From: Salipiger mucosus DSM 16094
GTDB lineage: Bacteria; Pseudomonadota; Alphaproteobacteria; Rhodobacterales; Rhodobacteraceae
Length of the DNA stretch: 64,000 bases
Assembly: GCF_000442255.1 (NCBI RefSeq)
Contig: NZ_KE557280.1
Span: 1-64,000 of the forward strand
Reading direction: 5' to 3'
Shown: positions 45,938 to 56,230 of the stretch, piece by piece
Layout of the letters: every line of letters begins with the position of its first letter
Position numbering within the stretch: position 1 is the first letter of the stretch
Position numbers and translations under genes: made by a program
Notes under the pieces: generated by a model
What the model saw: only the letters and a program-made list of their open reading frames with translations
Database searches by the model: none
What the model was told of the DNA's origin: nothing

Positions 45938-46003
45938 GCTCGCGAATAATGGCGTTGACCAGTGACGGCGTTTTGCGTCAGTTTGTGCAGGCCGGGTGAC
46001 ACA

Positions 46004-46019
46004 CCACTAGATGTAGTGA
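46004..46019. promoter_or_regulatory. NrdR-box-like site 2
   Basis: The core CACTAGATGTAGTG (46005-46018) has perfect CACTA/TAGTG arms identical to those of the NrdR consensus; only the centre differs. Its centre is 82 bases from that of site 1, wider than the usual paired spacing. Confidence 0.55.
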
Positions 46020-46143
46020 CCCAGGCGGGGACAGAGACCATCATCGCAGCATGTCGGGCAGACGCGGATTGGGCCGCGCTGCATCGGTCTTTCTGTCCCT
46101 GCCGCCCGGCGCGCGACGTGACACAAGCTCGGAAGAGGCAGCG

Positions 46144-49100
46144 ATGAAGATCGAGAGAAAATACACCACCGCGGGACAGGACGCCTACGCAGGCATCGAG
46201 TTCGTCACCACGACCTCGGAGATCCGCAACCCGGACGGCAGCACGGTCTTCAAGCTCGAGAACCTCGAGGTTCCGGCAAGCTGGAGCCAGGTGGCAAGCG
46301 ACGTCATCGCGCAGAAATACTTCCGCAAGGCGGGCGTTCCGGCCGAGCTGGCGCCGGTTTCCGAAGACGATGTGCCCGAGTTCCTGTGGCGCCGCACCGC
46401 CGCGGCCAAGGACACGCCGCGCACCGGCGAGACCAGCGCCAAGCAGGTCTTCGACCGTCTGGCCGGCGCCTGGGCCTACTGGGGCTGGAAGGGTGGCTAC
46501 TTCACCACCGAAGACGACGCGCGCGCCTACTACGACGAAATGCGCCACATGCTGGCCACACAGACCGCGGCGCCCAACTCGCCGCAGTGGTTCAACACGG
46601 GCCTGCACTGGGCCTACGGCATCGACGGCCCCTCGCAGGGGCACCACTACGTCGACCACGTCACCGGCAAGGTGACCAAGTCGAAGTCGGCCTACGAGCA
46701 CCCGCAGCCGCACGCCTGCTTCATCCAGTCGGTTCAGGACGACCTCGTCAACGAGGGCGGCATCATGGATCTCTGGGTCCGCGAGGCGCGCCTCTTCAAA
46801 TACGGCTCGGGCACCGGCACCAACTTCTCGTCGCTGCGCGGCGAGGGCGAGCCGCTTTCCGGCGGGGGCAAGTCCTCGGGCCTGATGGGCTTCCTCAAGA
46901 TCGGCGACCGTGCCGCGGGCTCGATCAAGTCGGGCGGCACCACGCGCCGCGCGGCCAAGATGGTGATCTGCGACGCCGATCACCCCGACATCGAGGAATT
47001 CATCAGCTGGAAGGTGCGCGAGGAGCAGAAGGTCGCGAGCATTGTCGCGGGCTCCAAGATGCACGAGAAGATGCTCAACGAGATCTTCGCGGCGATCCGC
47101 AACTGGGACGGGCTGGAGTCCGACGCCTACGAGGCCAACGCGAACCTCGGCCTGAAAAAGGCGATCCGCGAGGCCAAGAAGGTCGCGATCCCCGAGACCT
47201 ACATCAAGCGCGTGCTGGACTACGCCAAGCAGGGCTATGCCTCGATCGAGTTCCCGACCTATGACACCGACTGGGACTCCGAGGCCTATGCGACCGTGTC
47301 CGGCCAGAACTCGAACAACTCGATCCGCGTGACCGACGCCTTCCTCGAGGCGGTCCGCGAGGGCAAGCCCTGGGAGCTGATCCGCCGCACCGACGGCTCG
47401 GTCGCCAAGACCGTGGACGCCAAGGAGCTTTGGGAGCAGATCGGCCACGCGGCCTGGGCCTGCGCCGATCCGGGCATCCAGTTCCACGACACCGTGAACG
47501 CCTGGCACACCTGCCCGGAGGACGGGCAGATCCGCGGCTCGAACCCCTGCTCGGAGTACATGTTCCTCGACGACACGGCCTGCAACCTCGCGTCGATGAA
47601 CCTGCTGACCTTCCTGCACGACGGCAAGTTCGACGCCGAGGGCTACATGCATGCCACGCGTCTGTGGACCCTGACGCTGGAAATCTCGGTGCTCATGGCG
47701 CAGTTCCCGTCCAGGGAAATCGCCAAGCTGTCCTACGACTTCCGCACGCTGGGCCTGGGCTATGCCAACATCGGCGGCCTGCTGATGAACATGGGCTACA
47801 GCTACGACTCGGCCGAGGGCCGGGCGCTCTGCGGCGCGCTGACCGCGATCATGACCGGCGTGTCCTACGCCACTTCGGCCGAGATCGCCGGCGAGCTGGG
47901 CGCCTTCCCGGGCTACAAGCGCAACGCCGACCACATGCTGCGCGTGATCCGCAACCACCGCACCGCCGCGCACGGCAAGGCCGAGGGCTACGAGGACCTC
48001 GCGGTCAAGCCGGTGCCGCTGGATCACGCCAACTGCCCCGACGCGGAGCTGGTGGCGCTGGCCGCCTCGACCTGGGACGAGGCGCTGCGCCTCGGCGAGA
48101 CCCACGGCTACCGCAACGCGCAGGTTTCGGTCATCGCGCCGACGGGCACCATCGGCCTTGTCATGGACTGCGACACCACCGGCATCGAGCCCGACTTCGC
48201 GCTGGTGAAGTTCAAGAAGCTCGCGGGCGGCGGCTACTTCAAGATCATCAACCGCTCGGTTCCGGGCGCGCTCGAGAAGCTGGGCTACAGCTCGGCCCAG
48301 ATCGAGGAGATCGTCAGCTACGCGGTGGGTCACGGCTCGCTCGGCAACGCGCCGGGGATCAACCACACGGCGCTGATCGGCCACGGCTTCGGCCCCGCGC
48401 AGATCCAGAAGGTCGAGCAGGCGCTCGCCACCGCCTTCGACATCCGCTTCGTGTTCAACCAGTGGACGCTGGGCGAGGAGTTCTGCCGCGAGACGCTGGG
48501 CATCCCGGCCGAGAAGCTGAACGACCCGACCTTCGACCTGCTGCGTCACCTCGGGTTCTCGAAGACCGAGATCGACGCGGCCAACGACCACGTCTGCGGG
48601 ACCATGACGCTGGAGGGCGCGCCGCACCTGAAGGACGAGCACCTGCCGATTTTCGACTGCGCCAACCCCTGCGGCAAGAAGGGCAAGCGCTACCTGTCGG
48701 TCGACAGCCACATCCGCATGATGGCGGCGGCGCAGAGCTTCATCTCGGGCGCGATCTCGAAGACGATCAACATGCCCAACGACGCCACCATCGAGGACTG
48801 CCAGAAGGCCTATGAACTCTCGTGGTCGCTGGGCGTGAAGGCCAACGCGCTCTACCGCGACGGCTCGAAGCTGAGCCAGCCGCTGGCCGCCGCGCTCGTC
48901 GAGGACGACGAGGAGGCCGCAGAGGTGCTGGAGACGGGCTCGACCCATGAGAAGGCGCAGGTGCTGGCCGAGAAGATCGTCGAGAAGGTCGTCGTCAAGG
49001 AGGTGGTCCGGGCCGGCCGCACCAAGATGCCGGAGCGGCGCAAGGGCTACACCCAGAAGGCCATCGTCGGCGGGCACAAGGTCTACCTGCGCACCGGCGA

Positions 49101-49785
49101 ATACGAGGACGGCAATCTCGGCGAGATCTTCATCGACATGCACAAGGAAGGCGCCGGCTTCCGTGCGATGATGAACAACTTCGCCATCGCCGTCTCGGTC
49201 GGCCTGCAGTACGGCGTGCCGCTCGAGGAGTTCGTGGATGCCTTCACCTTCACCAAGTTCGAGCCCGCGGGCATGGTGCAGGGCAACGACAGCATCAAGA
49301 ACGCGACCTCGATCCTCGACTACATCTTCCGCGAGCTGGCGGTGAGCTACCTCGATCGGACGGACCTGGCGCATGTGAAGCCCGAGGGCGCGTCCTTCGA
49401 CGATCTCGGCCGCGGCGAGGACGAGGGCGTGTCGAACCTGCGCGAGCTTTCCGACACCGGCGCCTCGCGCTCGCTGGAGGTGCTCAAGCAGATCAGCTCG
49501 ACGGGCTACCTGCGCAAGCGGCTCCCGCAGGAGCTGGTGGTGCTGCAGGGCGGCCAGGACGGCGTGACCATGCGCGGCACCGACACGGGCACCGCGACCG
49601 AGACAAGCGCCTCGGTGGCCACGATTACGGCCTCGACCTCGTCGCTGGCGATGGATGCGCGCACCAAGGCGCGAATGCAGGGCTTCGAGGGCGACCCCTG
49701 CGGCGAGTGCGGCAACTACACGCTGGTGCGCAACGGCACCTGCATGAAGTGCAACACCTGCGGCGGCACCTCGGGCTGCAGCTGA
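46144..49785 (+). CDS. nrdJ: Vitamin B12-dependent ribonucleotide reductase
   Basis: 1213 residues. This is a class II enzyme reducing ribonucleoside diphosphates with adenosylcobalamin. [11 protein letters not shown] near the N-terminus, [22 protein letters not shown], the active-site loop [18 protein letters not shown] and the C-terminal [20 protein letters not shown] region fit. An NrdJ-type extension follows with [21 protein letters not shown] and a Cys-rich end ([20 protein letters not shown], then CGG) that delivers electrons or binds metal. ATG 46144 is chosen for the conserved [14 protein letters not shown] start. It is a single-gene unit between a control region and a terminator. Confidence 0.96.
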   Translation: MKIERKYTTAGQDAYAGIEFVTTTSEIRNPDGSTVFKLENLEVPASWSQVASDVIAQKYFRKAGVPAELAPVSEDDVPEFLWRRTAAAKDTPRTGETSAKQVFDRLAGAWAYWGWKGGYFTTEDDARAYYDEMRHMLATQTAAPNSPQWFNTGLHWAYGIDGPSQGHHYVDHVTGKVTKSKSAYEHPQPHACFIQSVQDDLVNEGGIMDLWVREARLFKYGSGTGTNFSSLRGEGEPLSGGGKSSGLMGFLKIGDRAAGSIKSGGTTRRAAKMVICDADHPDIEEFISWKVREEQKVASIVAGSKMHEKMLNEIFAAIRNWDGLESDAYEANANLGLKKAIREAKKVAIPETYIKRVLDYAKQGYASIEFPTYDTDWDSEAYATVSGQNSNNSIRVTDAFLEAVREGKPWELIRRTDGSVAKTVDAKELWEQIGHAAWACADPGIQFHDTVNAWHTCPEDGQIRGSNPCSEYMFLDDTACNLASMNLLTFLHDGKFDAEGYMHATRLWTLTLEISVLMAQFPSREIAKLSYDFRTLGLGYANIGGLLMNMGYSYDSAEGRALCGALTAIMTGVSYATSAEIAGELGAFPGYKRNADHMLRVIRNHRTAAHGKAEGYEDLAVKPVPLDHANCPDAELVALAASTWDEALRLGETHGYRNAQVSVIAPTGTIGLVMDCDTTGIEPDFALVKFKKLAGGGYFKIINRSVPGALEKLGYSSAQIEEIVSYAVGHGSLGNAPGINHTALIGHGFGPAQIQKVEQALATAFDIRFVFNQWTLGEEFCRETLGIPAEKLNDPTFDLLRHLGFSKTEIDAANDHVCGTMTLEGAPHLKDEHLPIFDCANPCGKKGKRYLSVDSHIRMMAAAQSFISGAISKTINMPNDATIEDCQKAYELSWSLGVKANALYRDGSKLSQPLAAALVEDDEEAAEVLETGSTHEKAQVLAEKIVEKVVVKEVVRAGRTKMPERRKGYTQKAIVGGHKVYLRTGEYEDGNLGEIFIDMHKEGAGFRAMMNNFAIAVSVGLQYGVPLEEFVDAFTFTKFEPAGMVQGNDSIKNATSILDYIFRELAVSYLDRTDLAHVKPEGASFDDLGRGEDEGVSNLRELSDTGASRSLEVLKQISSTGYLRKRLPQELVVLQGGQDGVTMRGTDTGTATETSASVATITASTSSLAMDARTKARMQGFEGDPCGECGNYTLVRNGTCMKCNTCGGTSGCS

Positions 49786-49840
49786 GCTGACCGTCCCGGA
49801 CCGGCCGGGGGCGCCACGCGCCCGGCTTCCGAGACTGGAA

Positions 49841-49868
49841 AGGCCTCCCCACCGGGGAGGCCTTTTTT
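49841..49868 (+). terminator. Intrinsic terminator after nrdJ
   Basis: AGGCCTCCCC and GGGGAGGCCT form a 10-bp stem with a short loop, followed by TTTTTT. It ends the nrdJ transcript two bases before the convergent small secreted-protein gene. Confidence 0.92.
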
Positions 49869-49870
49869 CG

Positions 49871-50215
49871 TCAGTAGATCGTCAGCCGGAGGCGGAATTC
49901 CTCGTAGCTGGGACTGCGCAGCAGCTGGTAAACGCCGATGCGGTAGGTCTGGCGGTTGGTGGTGAAGCGGTACTCGGCCCGGCAGTCGACCACGCCCGCG
50001 ATGGTGAAACAGGCGTTGCCGGTGCTGAAAAGCTCGACCGTGGCGGTCTGGCCGGCGCCCGAGCCGAAGGTGTAGCAGCGCGGTTCGCCGTCGATTGTGT
50101 AGCCCGAGACCTCGCCCGAGCTGGCGCCGCGGGCAAAGCGGATCTCGGAGCAGCTTTGGGCGGCGGAGGCCTGGGCCACGAATCCGAGGCCGATGGCAAG
50201 AAGAATGGCACGCAT
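49871..50215 (-). CDS. Small secreted beta-rich protein, PPC-like
   Basis: 114 residues with a signal peptide (RAILLAIGLGFVAQASA). The mature part starts QSCSEIRFARGASSGEVSG and has four Cys (SCSE, RCYTF, NACFT, DCRAE), probably two disulfides. The stretch GAGQTATVELFSTGNACFTI followed by YRIGVYQLL resembles a bacterial pre-peptidase C-terminal (PPC) beta sandwich. The role is unknown. It is a single gene in the minus direction. Confidence 0.7.
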   Translation of the reverse strand: MRAILLAIGLGFVAQASAAQSCSEIRFARGASSGEVSGYTIDGEPRCYTFGSGAGQTATVELFSTGNACFTIAGVVDCRAEYRFTTNRQTYRIGVYQLLRSPSYEEFRLRLTIY

Positions 50216-50368
50216 GGAAATGACCTTTCGAAAACGAGCGCGACGCTGGCGCGCCCCGGCAAAAGGCTAGCGCAGGAGCCCACGTCCGGTCCAGCTGCGT
50301 CAGGCCGGCGCGGTCTTTCCATCCGCCGGACGCGGGGCTAAGGCTTGGCCCGTCCAAGGGGAGGCCCC

Positions 50369-51304
50369 ATGCTCGCACCGCTCATCCAGCTTCTGCCGAT
50401 CTACCTGCTGATCCTGCTGGGATTCGGCATGATCCGTTCCGGCCTCGTCTCGGCCGAGGCGCTGCCGCAGCTCGGGCGCTTCACGCTGATCGTCTGCATC
50501 CCGGTGCTGGTCTTCTCGGCGGTGTCGGGGTCCGGGGACCTCACGAGCTTCGACTGGCGCTTCATCGGCGCCTACGCGGGGGCCTCGGGCATGGTGCTCT
50601 GGGCGACGCAGCTGACGCTGCGCCACCTGTTCAAGCTGCGCCGGGGGCAGAGCTGGGTCGTCGCGCTGGGGGGCGTGGTGCCGAACACGATCTTCCTGGG
50701 CTATCCCGTGGCCTCGGTGGTCTTTCCCGAGGATGCCGAGCGGCTCTTTGCCTGGATCATGACGGTCGAGAACATGATCCTGATCCCGCTCGCGGTGACG
50801 CTGGCCGACGTCGTGGCACGGCAGGGCGGCCAGCCACTGGGCGCCTCGCTTCGGAGCACGGCGCACAGCACCTTCAGCAACCCCACGGTGCTGGGGCTGG
50901 TCGCGGGGCTCGCATTCGCCGCGACGGGCTGGATCATGCCGGGGCCGCTCGACAAGACGCTGGGCATGATCATCGCCGCAGCCCCGGTGCTCTCGCTGGT
51001 GCTGGTGGGCGGCAACGTCGCGCGCACGCCGCTGACCGAAGTCGACGTGCCGGTCTTCTTCATGGCCTTCGTGAAGCTGGTGATGCACCCGGCCGCGATG
51101 TTCGCGGTCCTGAGCCTGGTGCCGGGCGTGGGCCACGACATCGCGGTGGTGGCGACGCTTTTCGCGGCGATGCCGATGTTCTCGATCTGGGTGATCTTCG
51201 CCGGCCGCCACGCGGGCGAGCGGCTGGCCTCCTCGGCGCTGGTGGTGACCACGCTGCTGGGCGCGGTGACCGTGGGCGGGCTGGTGCTGCTGATCTCGAG
51301 CTAG
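50369..51304 (+). CDS. AEC-family transporter
   Basis: 311 residues and about ten membrane segments of the auxin efflux carrier type: IQLLPIYLLILLGFGMIRSG at the start, GVVPNTIFLGYPVA with the conserved Asn-Pro-like crossover, STFSNPTVLGLVAG, and a hydrophobic end. The substrate (often malate or other organic acids) cannot be told. The gene is convergent with the acyl-CoA synthetase; the two stops are eight bases apart. Confidence 0.87.
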   Translation: MLAPLIQLLPIYLLILLGFGMIRSGLVSAEALPQLGRFTLIVCIPVLVFSAVSGSGDLTSFDWRFIGAYAGASGMVLWATQLTLRHLFKLRRGQSWVVALGGVVPNTIFLGYPVASVVFPEDAERLFAWIMTVENMILIPLAVTLADVVARQGGQPLGASLRSTAHSTFSNPTVLGLVAGLAFAATGWIMPGPLDKTLGMIIAAAPVLSLVLVGGNVARTPLTEVDVPVFFMAFVKLVMHPAAMFAVLSLVPGVGHDIAVVATLFAAMPMFSIWVIFAGRHAGERLASSALVVTTLLGAVTVGGLVLLISS

Positions 51305-51311
51305 GCCGCGA

Positions 51312-52823
51312 TCACGAAATGGCGTGATCCTTCAGTGCCTTGCGGATCATCTTTCCGTTGGGATTGCGGGGCAGGGCATCGACGCGCACCCAGGCGCGCG
51401 GCTGCTTGTAGCGTGCGAGGCGTTCGGCGGCCTCGGCCATGAGCGCCTCTTCGTCCAGCTCGCTGTCGGAGACGTAGAAGGCCGCGATCACGCGCACGCC
51501 TTCTTTGACCTCGACATCGGTGACGCCGATCTCGGCGATGCCGGGCAGGTCGGCCAGCGCCGCCTCGACCTCGAGCGGCGAGACGCGGTAGCCGCCGGCA
51601 TTCATCATGTCGTCGTCGCGGCCGAGATAGTCGATCTGCCCGTCCTCGCGCATCGCGCCCTGGTCGCCCGTCACGAACCAGTCGCCGGCGAATTTCGCAG
51701 CCGTCTCCTCGGGCGCGTGGAGGTATTCCAGCATGAGGCCCGGGTCGGTCCGGTGCACGGCGATGGTGCCCGGCGTGCCGCGTTCGACCGGCGTGCCCTC
51801 GGGGTCGATGATCGCGACACGGCGGCCCTCCTGAGGTGCGCCGATGGCGCCAGAGGCGGCCGGGCGCGACGGGGCCGAGGAGATGAAGGTCGAGCATTCC
51901 GACATCCCGTAGGCCTCGTAGATCTCGGTGCCCGTGGCCTCGCGCCAGGCGTCGCGGATCGGTGCGGCGAGCTTTTCGCCCGCCGCGAGGCCGTGGCGCA
52001 GCTTGGGCAGCGGCGGCACGGGATACTTCAGGACATTGCGATAAACGCCCGGGGCCGCTGCGAAAATCGTCGCGTCGTTGCGCTTCATCAGGAGCGAAAG
52101 CTGCGCCGGGTCGGTGCCGGCGGTGGGGATGAGCGCGGTCGCGCCCATGGTCCAGGGGTCCATGAGCCCGGTGCCCAGCGTGTAGGTCCAGTTGAAGGCC
52201 CCGGCGTGCAGCAGCCGGTCCTCGGGGCGCAGATCGTACCAGCCCTGCATCATCATCTGCCGTGCCCAGATGGCGCGATGCGCATGCCCCACGGCGCGCG
52301 GGCGTCCGGAGGTGCCCGAGGTGTAGACGACATAGGCCAATCGTTCGGGATCGCCCATGTCGTAGTCTGCGGGCGGCAGGTCACGCCAGGCGCGGAAGCT
52401 TGCCTCGCCGAGAACGGGCGTTGCAGTTCCGGGGCAGGCCACGCCGTCGCCCCGCAGGATGGCCTTGGGCGACAGGTGATCGAGGATGCCCGCGACCTCT
52501 TTTTCGGTCAGCTGCGAGGAGGTCGGCACCGGAACGATGCCCGCCGCGATGGCGCCGAGGTAGGCGATGGGGAAATCCACCGTGTTGCCCAGCCGCAGGA
52601 GCAGCAGGTCGCCCGGCACCAGCCCTTCACGCAGAAGCCCCGTCGCGGTGCCGCGCACCGCCGCCGTGAGCCGTGCGTAGGACCAGCGCTCGGCCCCGGT
52701 GGGCTTGACGATCGAGAGCGCGATCTTGTCCGGCACCGCGGCGCCGGCTCTCAGCACATGGGCGGCGAGGTTGAAAGGTGCGGGGCATGGGGCGAAGGCG
52801 CCCTCGTCGAAAACGGAATGCAT
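51312..52823 (-). CDS. AMP-dependent acyl/aryl-CoA synthetase
   Basis: 503 residues of the adenylate-forming superfamily: P-loop YVVYTSGTSGRPRAVGHAHRA, EAYGMSEC, DWFVTGDQGAMREDG, IDYLGRDDDMMNAGGYRVSP and the catalytic Lys in NPNGKMIRK. The pattern is nearest to benzoate- or medium-chain acyl-CoA ligases. The divergent XRE-cupin regulator, 65 bases away, is a type often controlling aromatic or organic-acid degradation, which hints at an aryl substrate. Confidence 0.87.
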   Translation of the reverse strand: MHSVFDEGAFAPCPAPFNLAAHVLRAGAAVPDKIALSIVKPTGAERWSYARLTAAVRGTATGLLREGLVPGDLLLLRLGNTVDFPIAYLGAIAAGIVPVPTSSQLTEKEVAGILDHLSPKAILRGDGVACPGTATPVLGEASFRAWRDLPPADYDMGDPERLAYVVYTSGTSGRPRAVGHAHRAIWARQMMMQGWYDLRPEDRLLHAGAFNWTYTLGTGLMDPWTMGATALIPTAGTDPAQLSLLMKRNDATIFAAAPGVYRNVLKYPVPPLPKLRHGLAAGEKLAAPIRDAWREATGTEIYEAYGMSECSTFISSAPSRPAASGAIGAPQEGRRVAIIDPEGTPVERGTPGTIAVHRTDPGLMLEYLHAPEETAAKFAGDWFVTGDQGAMREDGQIDYLGRDDDMMNAGGYRVSPLEVEAALADLPGIAEIGVTDVEVKEGVRVIAAFYVSDSELDEEALMAEAAERLARYKQPRAWVRVDALPRNPNGKMIRKALKDHAIS

Positions 52824-52888
52824 GACCCGGGATTAGGGCGCCGCAGCCCGTGTTGCAAGCGGCGGGACGCGGGCCTATAGCATGGCCC

Positions 52889-53509
52889 ATGACGCGCGAT
52901 CCCCGGTCCCTGATCCGCCTCGCCCGGGAAACCGGCGAGGACGCCCAGCCCGAGCCCCTCGACCTGGGCGCGCGGGTGCGCGACCTGCGCAAGGAACGCG
53001 ACTGGACGCTGGAGCAGGCCGCGAAACAGGCCGGACTTGCCCGGTCGACGCTGTCGAAGATCGAGAACGGGCAGATGTCGCCCACCTACGACGCGCTGCG
53101 CAAGCTGGCGGTGGGCCTCGGGATTTCGGTGCCGCAGCTCTTCACGCCGCCCAAGCGCGAGCAGGTCTCGGGCCGCATGGTGCATCTGCGCGACGGCGAG
53201 GCGCCCAAGCAGGTGACGCCCACCTACGAGCACGAGCTTCTGGCCGAGGCCCTGACACGCAAGAAGATGCTGCCCTACAGGGCGCGGGTGCGGGCGCGCT
53301 CGATGGAGGAGTTCGACGGCTGGGTGCGTCACGACGGCGAGGAGTTCCTCTACGTCCTGACCGGCATCATCCGGCTCTACACCGAGTTCTACGAGCCCAT
53401 CGAGATGAAGCGCGGCGACAGCGCCTATTACGACGCGACCATGGGGCACAATGTCGTGTCCGTCAGCCCCGAGGATGCCACGATCCTCTGGGTCACCTCG
53501 CTTGGCTGA
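52889..53509 (+). CDS. XRE-cupin transcriptional regulator
   Basis: 206 residues. An N-terminal XRE HTH (LGARVRDLRKERDWTLEQAA, ARSTLSKIENGQMSPTYDAL) is joined to a C-terminal cupin barrel (HDGEEFLYVLTGIIRLYTEF; KRGDSAYYDATMGHNVVSV). The cupin pocket would sense a small metabolite. It is divergent from the acyl-CoA synthetase and its likely target is that shared promoter. Confidence 0.88.
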   Translation: MTRDPRSLIRLARETGEDAQPEPLDLGARVRDLRKERDWTLEQAAKQAGLARSTLSKIENGQMSPTYDALRKLAVGLGISVPQLFTPPKREQVSGRMVHLRDGEAPKQVTPTYEHELLAEALTRKKMLPYRARVRARSMEEFDGWVRHDGEEFLYVLTGIIRLYTEFYEPIEMKRGDSAYYDATMGHNVVSVSPEDATILWVTSLG

Positions 53510-53518
53510 GGGCGGGAC

Positions 53519-53752
53519 CTAGCCGGCGAGCTGCTCCTGCCGCGTCTCGAGACTCTGGAACATCAGCCAGTCGTCGAGCGCCTCGCGCGCCTCGGACTGG
53601 GTGAGATCGTGCCGCTCGGCGATATGGGCGGTGACGACCTCCTTGTCCGTGCGCTGCGCGAGGGCGCCGCGATCGAGATGGGGGAAGCGGCGCTGCAGAC
53701 GCTCGAGCGTCTGCGGCCATGTGCGGGTGAGGGCTGTCCAGGTCATCGTCAT
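53519..53752 (-). CDS. Small conserved-looking protein of unknown function
   Basis: 77 residues: TWTALTRTWPQTLERLQRRF, then a helical part ending LTQSEAREALDDWLMFQS. The repeated Trp and the rFPhLD stretch suggest a small helical domain, possibly a stress-associated protein, but no family is recognised. It stands alone between the XRE-cupin gene and livM, convergent with the former. The start may be ATG 53746 instead. Confidence 0.55.
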   Translation of the reverse strand: MTMTWTALTRTWPQTLERLQRRFPHLDRGALAQRTDKEVVTAHIAERHDLTQSEAREALDDWLMFQSLETRQEQLAG

Positions 53753-53866
53753 AACTCCCGAACCGCGCGGATTGCGCGGAGTTCCATGCCGCCGGGACGT
53801 CGCGCGGAAATCCGCGCAGGCGGCACGTCCGGGACAGAATGGCGCCCGCGTTTTAAGGAAGCGTTA

Positions 53867-55162
53867 TCAGCGCTCCGGCAGGAGCCCGCGCGGGGCAAAG
53901 CGCAGCACCACCAGCAGCACCAGCCCCATGGTCAGGAGCCGCATGTGCTGCACGCTGCCCAGCAGGTGGTCGCGCAGCGCCGAATCCTCTGCCATGCCCG
54001 CGGTCACGAAGCCCATGATCGCCTGTCCTATTGGCTCGACCTGGACCCAGAGGAACCAGATCAGGAAGCCGCCCAGCACCGCGCCGAGGTTGTTGCCCGA
54101 GCCGCCCACGATCACCATCACCCAGATCAGGAAGGTGTAGCGCAGCGGCTGGTAGGTCGTCGGCACGAGCTGCCCGTCGAGCGTGGTCATCATGGCACCC
54201 GCCAGCCCGCAGAGTGCCGAGCCCAGGATGAAGACCTGCAGGTGCCGGCCGGTGACGTCCTTGCCCATGGCCTCGGCCGCCTCCTCGTTGTCGCGGATCG
54301 CGCGCATCATGCGGCCCCAGGGCGAGTTCAGCGCCAGCTGCGCCAGCACCAGCAGCACGATCAGAACGGCGGCAAAGAGCAGCCCGTAGCCCAGCTTGAC
54401 CGTCAGCGTCGAGGCGGTGGTGGGATCGAGCCCCAGCCCGGCGGCACGTTCGACGAAGGCGGCGTCGTTCTGCAGGTCGATCTCGTAGGGCACGGGGCGG
54501 GGCAGGCCGATCACGTTCTTGACGCCCCGCGCCAGCCAGTCCTCGTTCTTGAGCACGGCGATGATGATCTCGGCGATCCCCAGCGTGGCGATGGCCAGGT
54601 AGTCCGAGCGCAGCCCCAGCGCGGTCTTGCCGATGACCCAGGCCACGCCGGCGGCCAGCAGCCCGCCCACCGGCCAGGCCAGCAGCACGGGCAGGCCCAG
54701 CCCGCCGAGATAGCCCGTCGCGGCCGGGTTCACGTCCTCGACCGCGCCCACGGCCGGGTCCAGCACCGCGCGGTAGACGAAGAATCCCGCCAGCAGGATC
54801 GCCGCCAGCGCCCAGCCGCGCCACCCGCGCGGCAGCCGCTTCCAGGCGGCCACGCCCGCCGCGATCACGGCCATGCCCAGCACCAGCGCGCCGATCAGCC
54901 GCGCGCCGCCGGCCGACCAGGCCTCGGGCACCGGCGGCATCGAGACCAGCACCACCGCCAGACCGCCGGTCGCGACAAAGCCCATGACGCCCACGTTGAA
55001 GAGCCCGGCGAGCCCCCATTGCAGGTTCACGCCCAGCGACATCACGGCGCTCACCAGCCCCATGTTGAGGATCACCAGCGCGGTGTTCCAGCTCTGCAGG
55101 ACCCCGGTGCCCAGGATCAGCAGCGCCACCAGCGCGAAGAGAAGGACGGTGCGCATGGTCAT
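53867..55162 (-). CDS. livM: Branched-chain amino-acid-type ABC permease LivM
   Basis: 431 residues and about ten membrane segments. The EAA-like cytoplasmic motif is RMMRAIRDNEEAAEAMGKDV, followed by VFILGSALCGLAGAMMTTLDGQLVP, both typical of LivM. The family takes up branched-chain amino acids, amides or related acids. ATG 55162 overlaps the livH stop as ATGA. It is the last gene of the liv unit. Confidence 0.92.
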   Translation of the reverse strand: MTMRTVLLFALVALLILGTGVLQSWNTALVILNMGLVSAVMSLGVNLQWGLAGLFNVGVMGFVATGGLAVVLVSMPPVPEAWSAGGARLIGALVLGMAVIAAGVAAWKRLPRGWRGWALAAILLAGFFVYRAVLDPAVGAVEDVNPAATGYLGGLGLPVLLAWPVGGLLAAGVAWVIGKTALGLRSDYLAIATLGIAEIIIAVLKNEDWLARGVKNVIGLPRPVPYEIDLQNDAAFVERAAGLGLDPTTASTLTVKLGYGLLFAAVLIVLLVLAQLALNSPWGRMMRAIRDNEEAAEAMGKDVTGRHLQVFILGSALCGLAGAMMTTLDGQLVPTTYQPLRYTFLIWVMVIVGGSGNNLGAVLGGFLIWFLWVQVEPIGQAIMGFVTAGMAEDSALRDHLLGSVQHMRLLTMGLVLLVVLRFAPRGLLPER

Positions 55163-56169
55163 ACCGATTTCCCCCGGAAGAGCCCCGTCGGCCGGAACAG
55201 CAACACGATCACCAGGATCACGAAACTGACGGCGAACTTGTAGTCGGTCGAGAGCAGCTGCACGAGCCCCGAGGGTTCGAGGCTCTCGGGCAGAAGATGG
55301 CCCAGCACCTTCTTCCAGGCATAGGTGATCCCGACCTCGGAGAAGGCAATGATGTAGCCGCCCGCGATGGCCCCGAGGGGCGAGCCCATGCCCCCCACGA
55401 TGGCGCTGGCGAAGATCGGCAGCAGCAGCTGGAAATAGGTGAAGGGCTTGAAACTCTTGTCGAGGCCGTAGAGCACGCCCGCGATGGTCGCCAGTGCCGC
55501 GACGAAGAGCCAGGTCACCAGCACGACGCGCTCGGGGTTGATGCCCGAGAGCAGGGCGAGGTCCTCGTTGTCGGAGTAGGCCCGCATCGACTTGCCGGTG
55601 CGGGTGTGGGTGAGGAACCAGAAGAGGAAGGCAACCACCAGGACGGCCACCACCACCGTGATGCCCTGCGTGGTCTTGATCGCCAGGCCCTCGTCGAGCC
55701 CCGTCATGGCGCGGAAGTCCAGCGCGCTGATGATGAAGCGCTCGCCGTCGGCGAAGCGCTGGTCGTCGGGCCCGATGACGAAGCGGGTCAGCCCGTTGTA
55801 GACGAACATCACCCCCATCGACACGATCACGAGGATCACGGGCTTGGCCTTCTGAGCCCTGTAGAAGCGATAGACCACCCGGTCGGTCGCCAGCAGCAGC
55901 GCCGCCGCGCCCAGGATGCCCGCCGGGATCGCCAGAAGCGCGGTCGGCAGCGGCCCGAGGCTCACGCCCATGCCCTGCAGACCCCAGGTGGCCAGCACGG
56001 CGCACATCGTGCCCCAGGCCATGGAATCGCCGTGCGCGAAGTTCGAGAACCGCAGGATCCCGTAGATCAGCGTCACCCCCAGCGCCCCCAGCGCCAGCTG
56101 GCTGCCGTAGGCCACGGCCGGGATCAGCACGAAATTCGCCAGCGCCACCAGCGCGTTCACGATATCCAT
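55159..56169 (-). CDS. livH: Branched-chain amino-acid-type ABC permease LivH
   Basis: 336 residues and about eight membrane segments. GALGVTLIYGILRFSNFAHGDSMAWG and MRAYSDNEDLALLSGINPERV carry the family signatures. The ATG at 56169 shares its A with the stop of the RIWNKKK mini-ORF (TGATG), so its translation may depend on reading that peptide. A longer frame from 56265 is not used in homologues. Confidence 0.92.
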   Translation of the reverse strand: MDIVNALVALANFVLIPAVAYGSQLALGALGVTLIYGILRFSNFAHGDSMAWGTMCAVLATWGLQGMGVSLGPLPTALLAIPAGILGAAALLLATDRVVYRFYRAQKAKPVILVIVSMGVMFVYNGLTRFVIGPDDQRFADGERFIISALDFRAMTGLDEGLAIKTTQGITVVVAVLVVAFLFWFLTHTRTGKSMRAYSDNEDLALLSGINPERVVLVTWLFVAALATIAGVLYGLDKSFKPFTYFQLLLPIFASAIVGGMGSPLGAIAGGYIIAFSEVGITYAWKKVLGHLLPESLEPSGLVQLLSTDYKFAVSFVILVIVLLFRPTGLFRGKSV

Positions 56170-56210
56170 CAGACCCGCCCCCCGGGCTTCTTCTTGTTCC
56201 AAATACGCAC
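56169..56210 (-). CDS. Mini-ORF RIWNKKK, copy B, coupled to livH
   Basis: GTG-started 13-residue frame (RIWNKKKPGGRV after the start) behind GGAGAGGG, ending TGA that overlaps the livH ATG. The DNA of codons 2-8 is identical to copy C. The conserved start signal, frame and overlap at two genes support translation; product function is unknown. Confidence 0.45.
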   Translation of the reverse strand: MRIWNKKKPGGRV

Positions 56211-56230
56211 GTCCGGCCCTCTCCGCCTCG

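Larger units (their letters stand above)
45636..46143. other. Long leader region of nrdJ
   Basis: 508 bases without a supported gene. It holds a DnaA-box-like sequence (45802), two NrdR-box-like palindromes (45922 and 46004) and AT-rich tracts. No cobalamin riboswitch consensus is recognisable. The nrdJ start at 46144 follows GGAAGAGGCAGCG. Confidence 0.5.

Noticed and set aside
45636-46143. Cobalamin riboswitch before the B12-dependent reductase
   Set aside because: The length would allow it, but no B12-box-like sequence or typical arrangement of stems is recognisable. NrdR-type and DnaA-type sites explain the region better.
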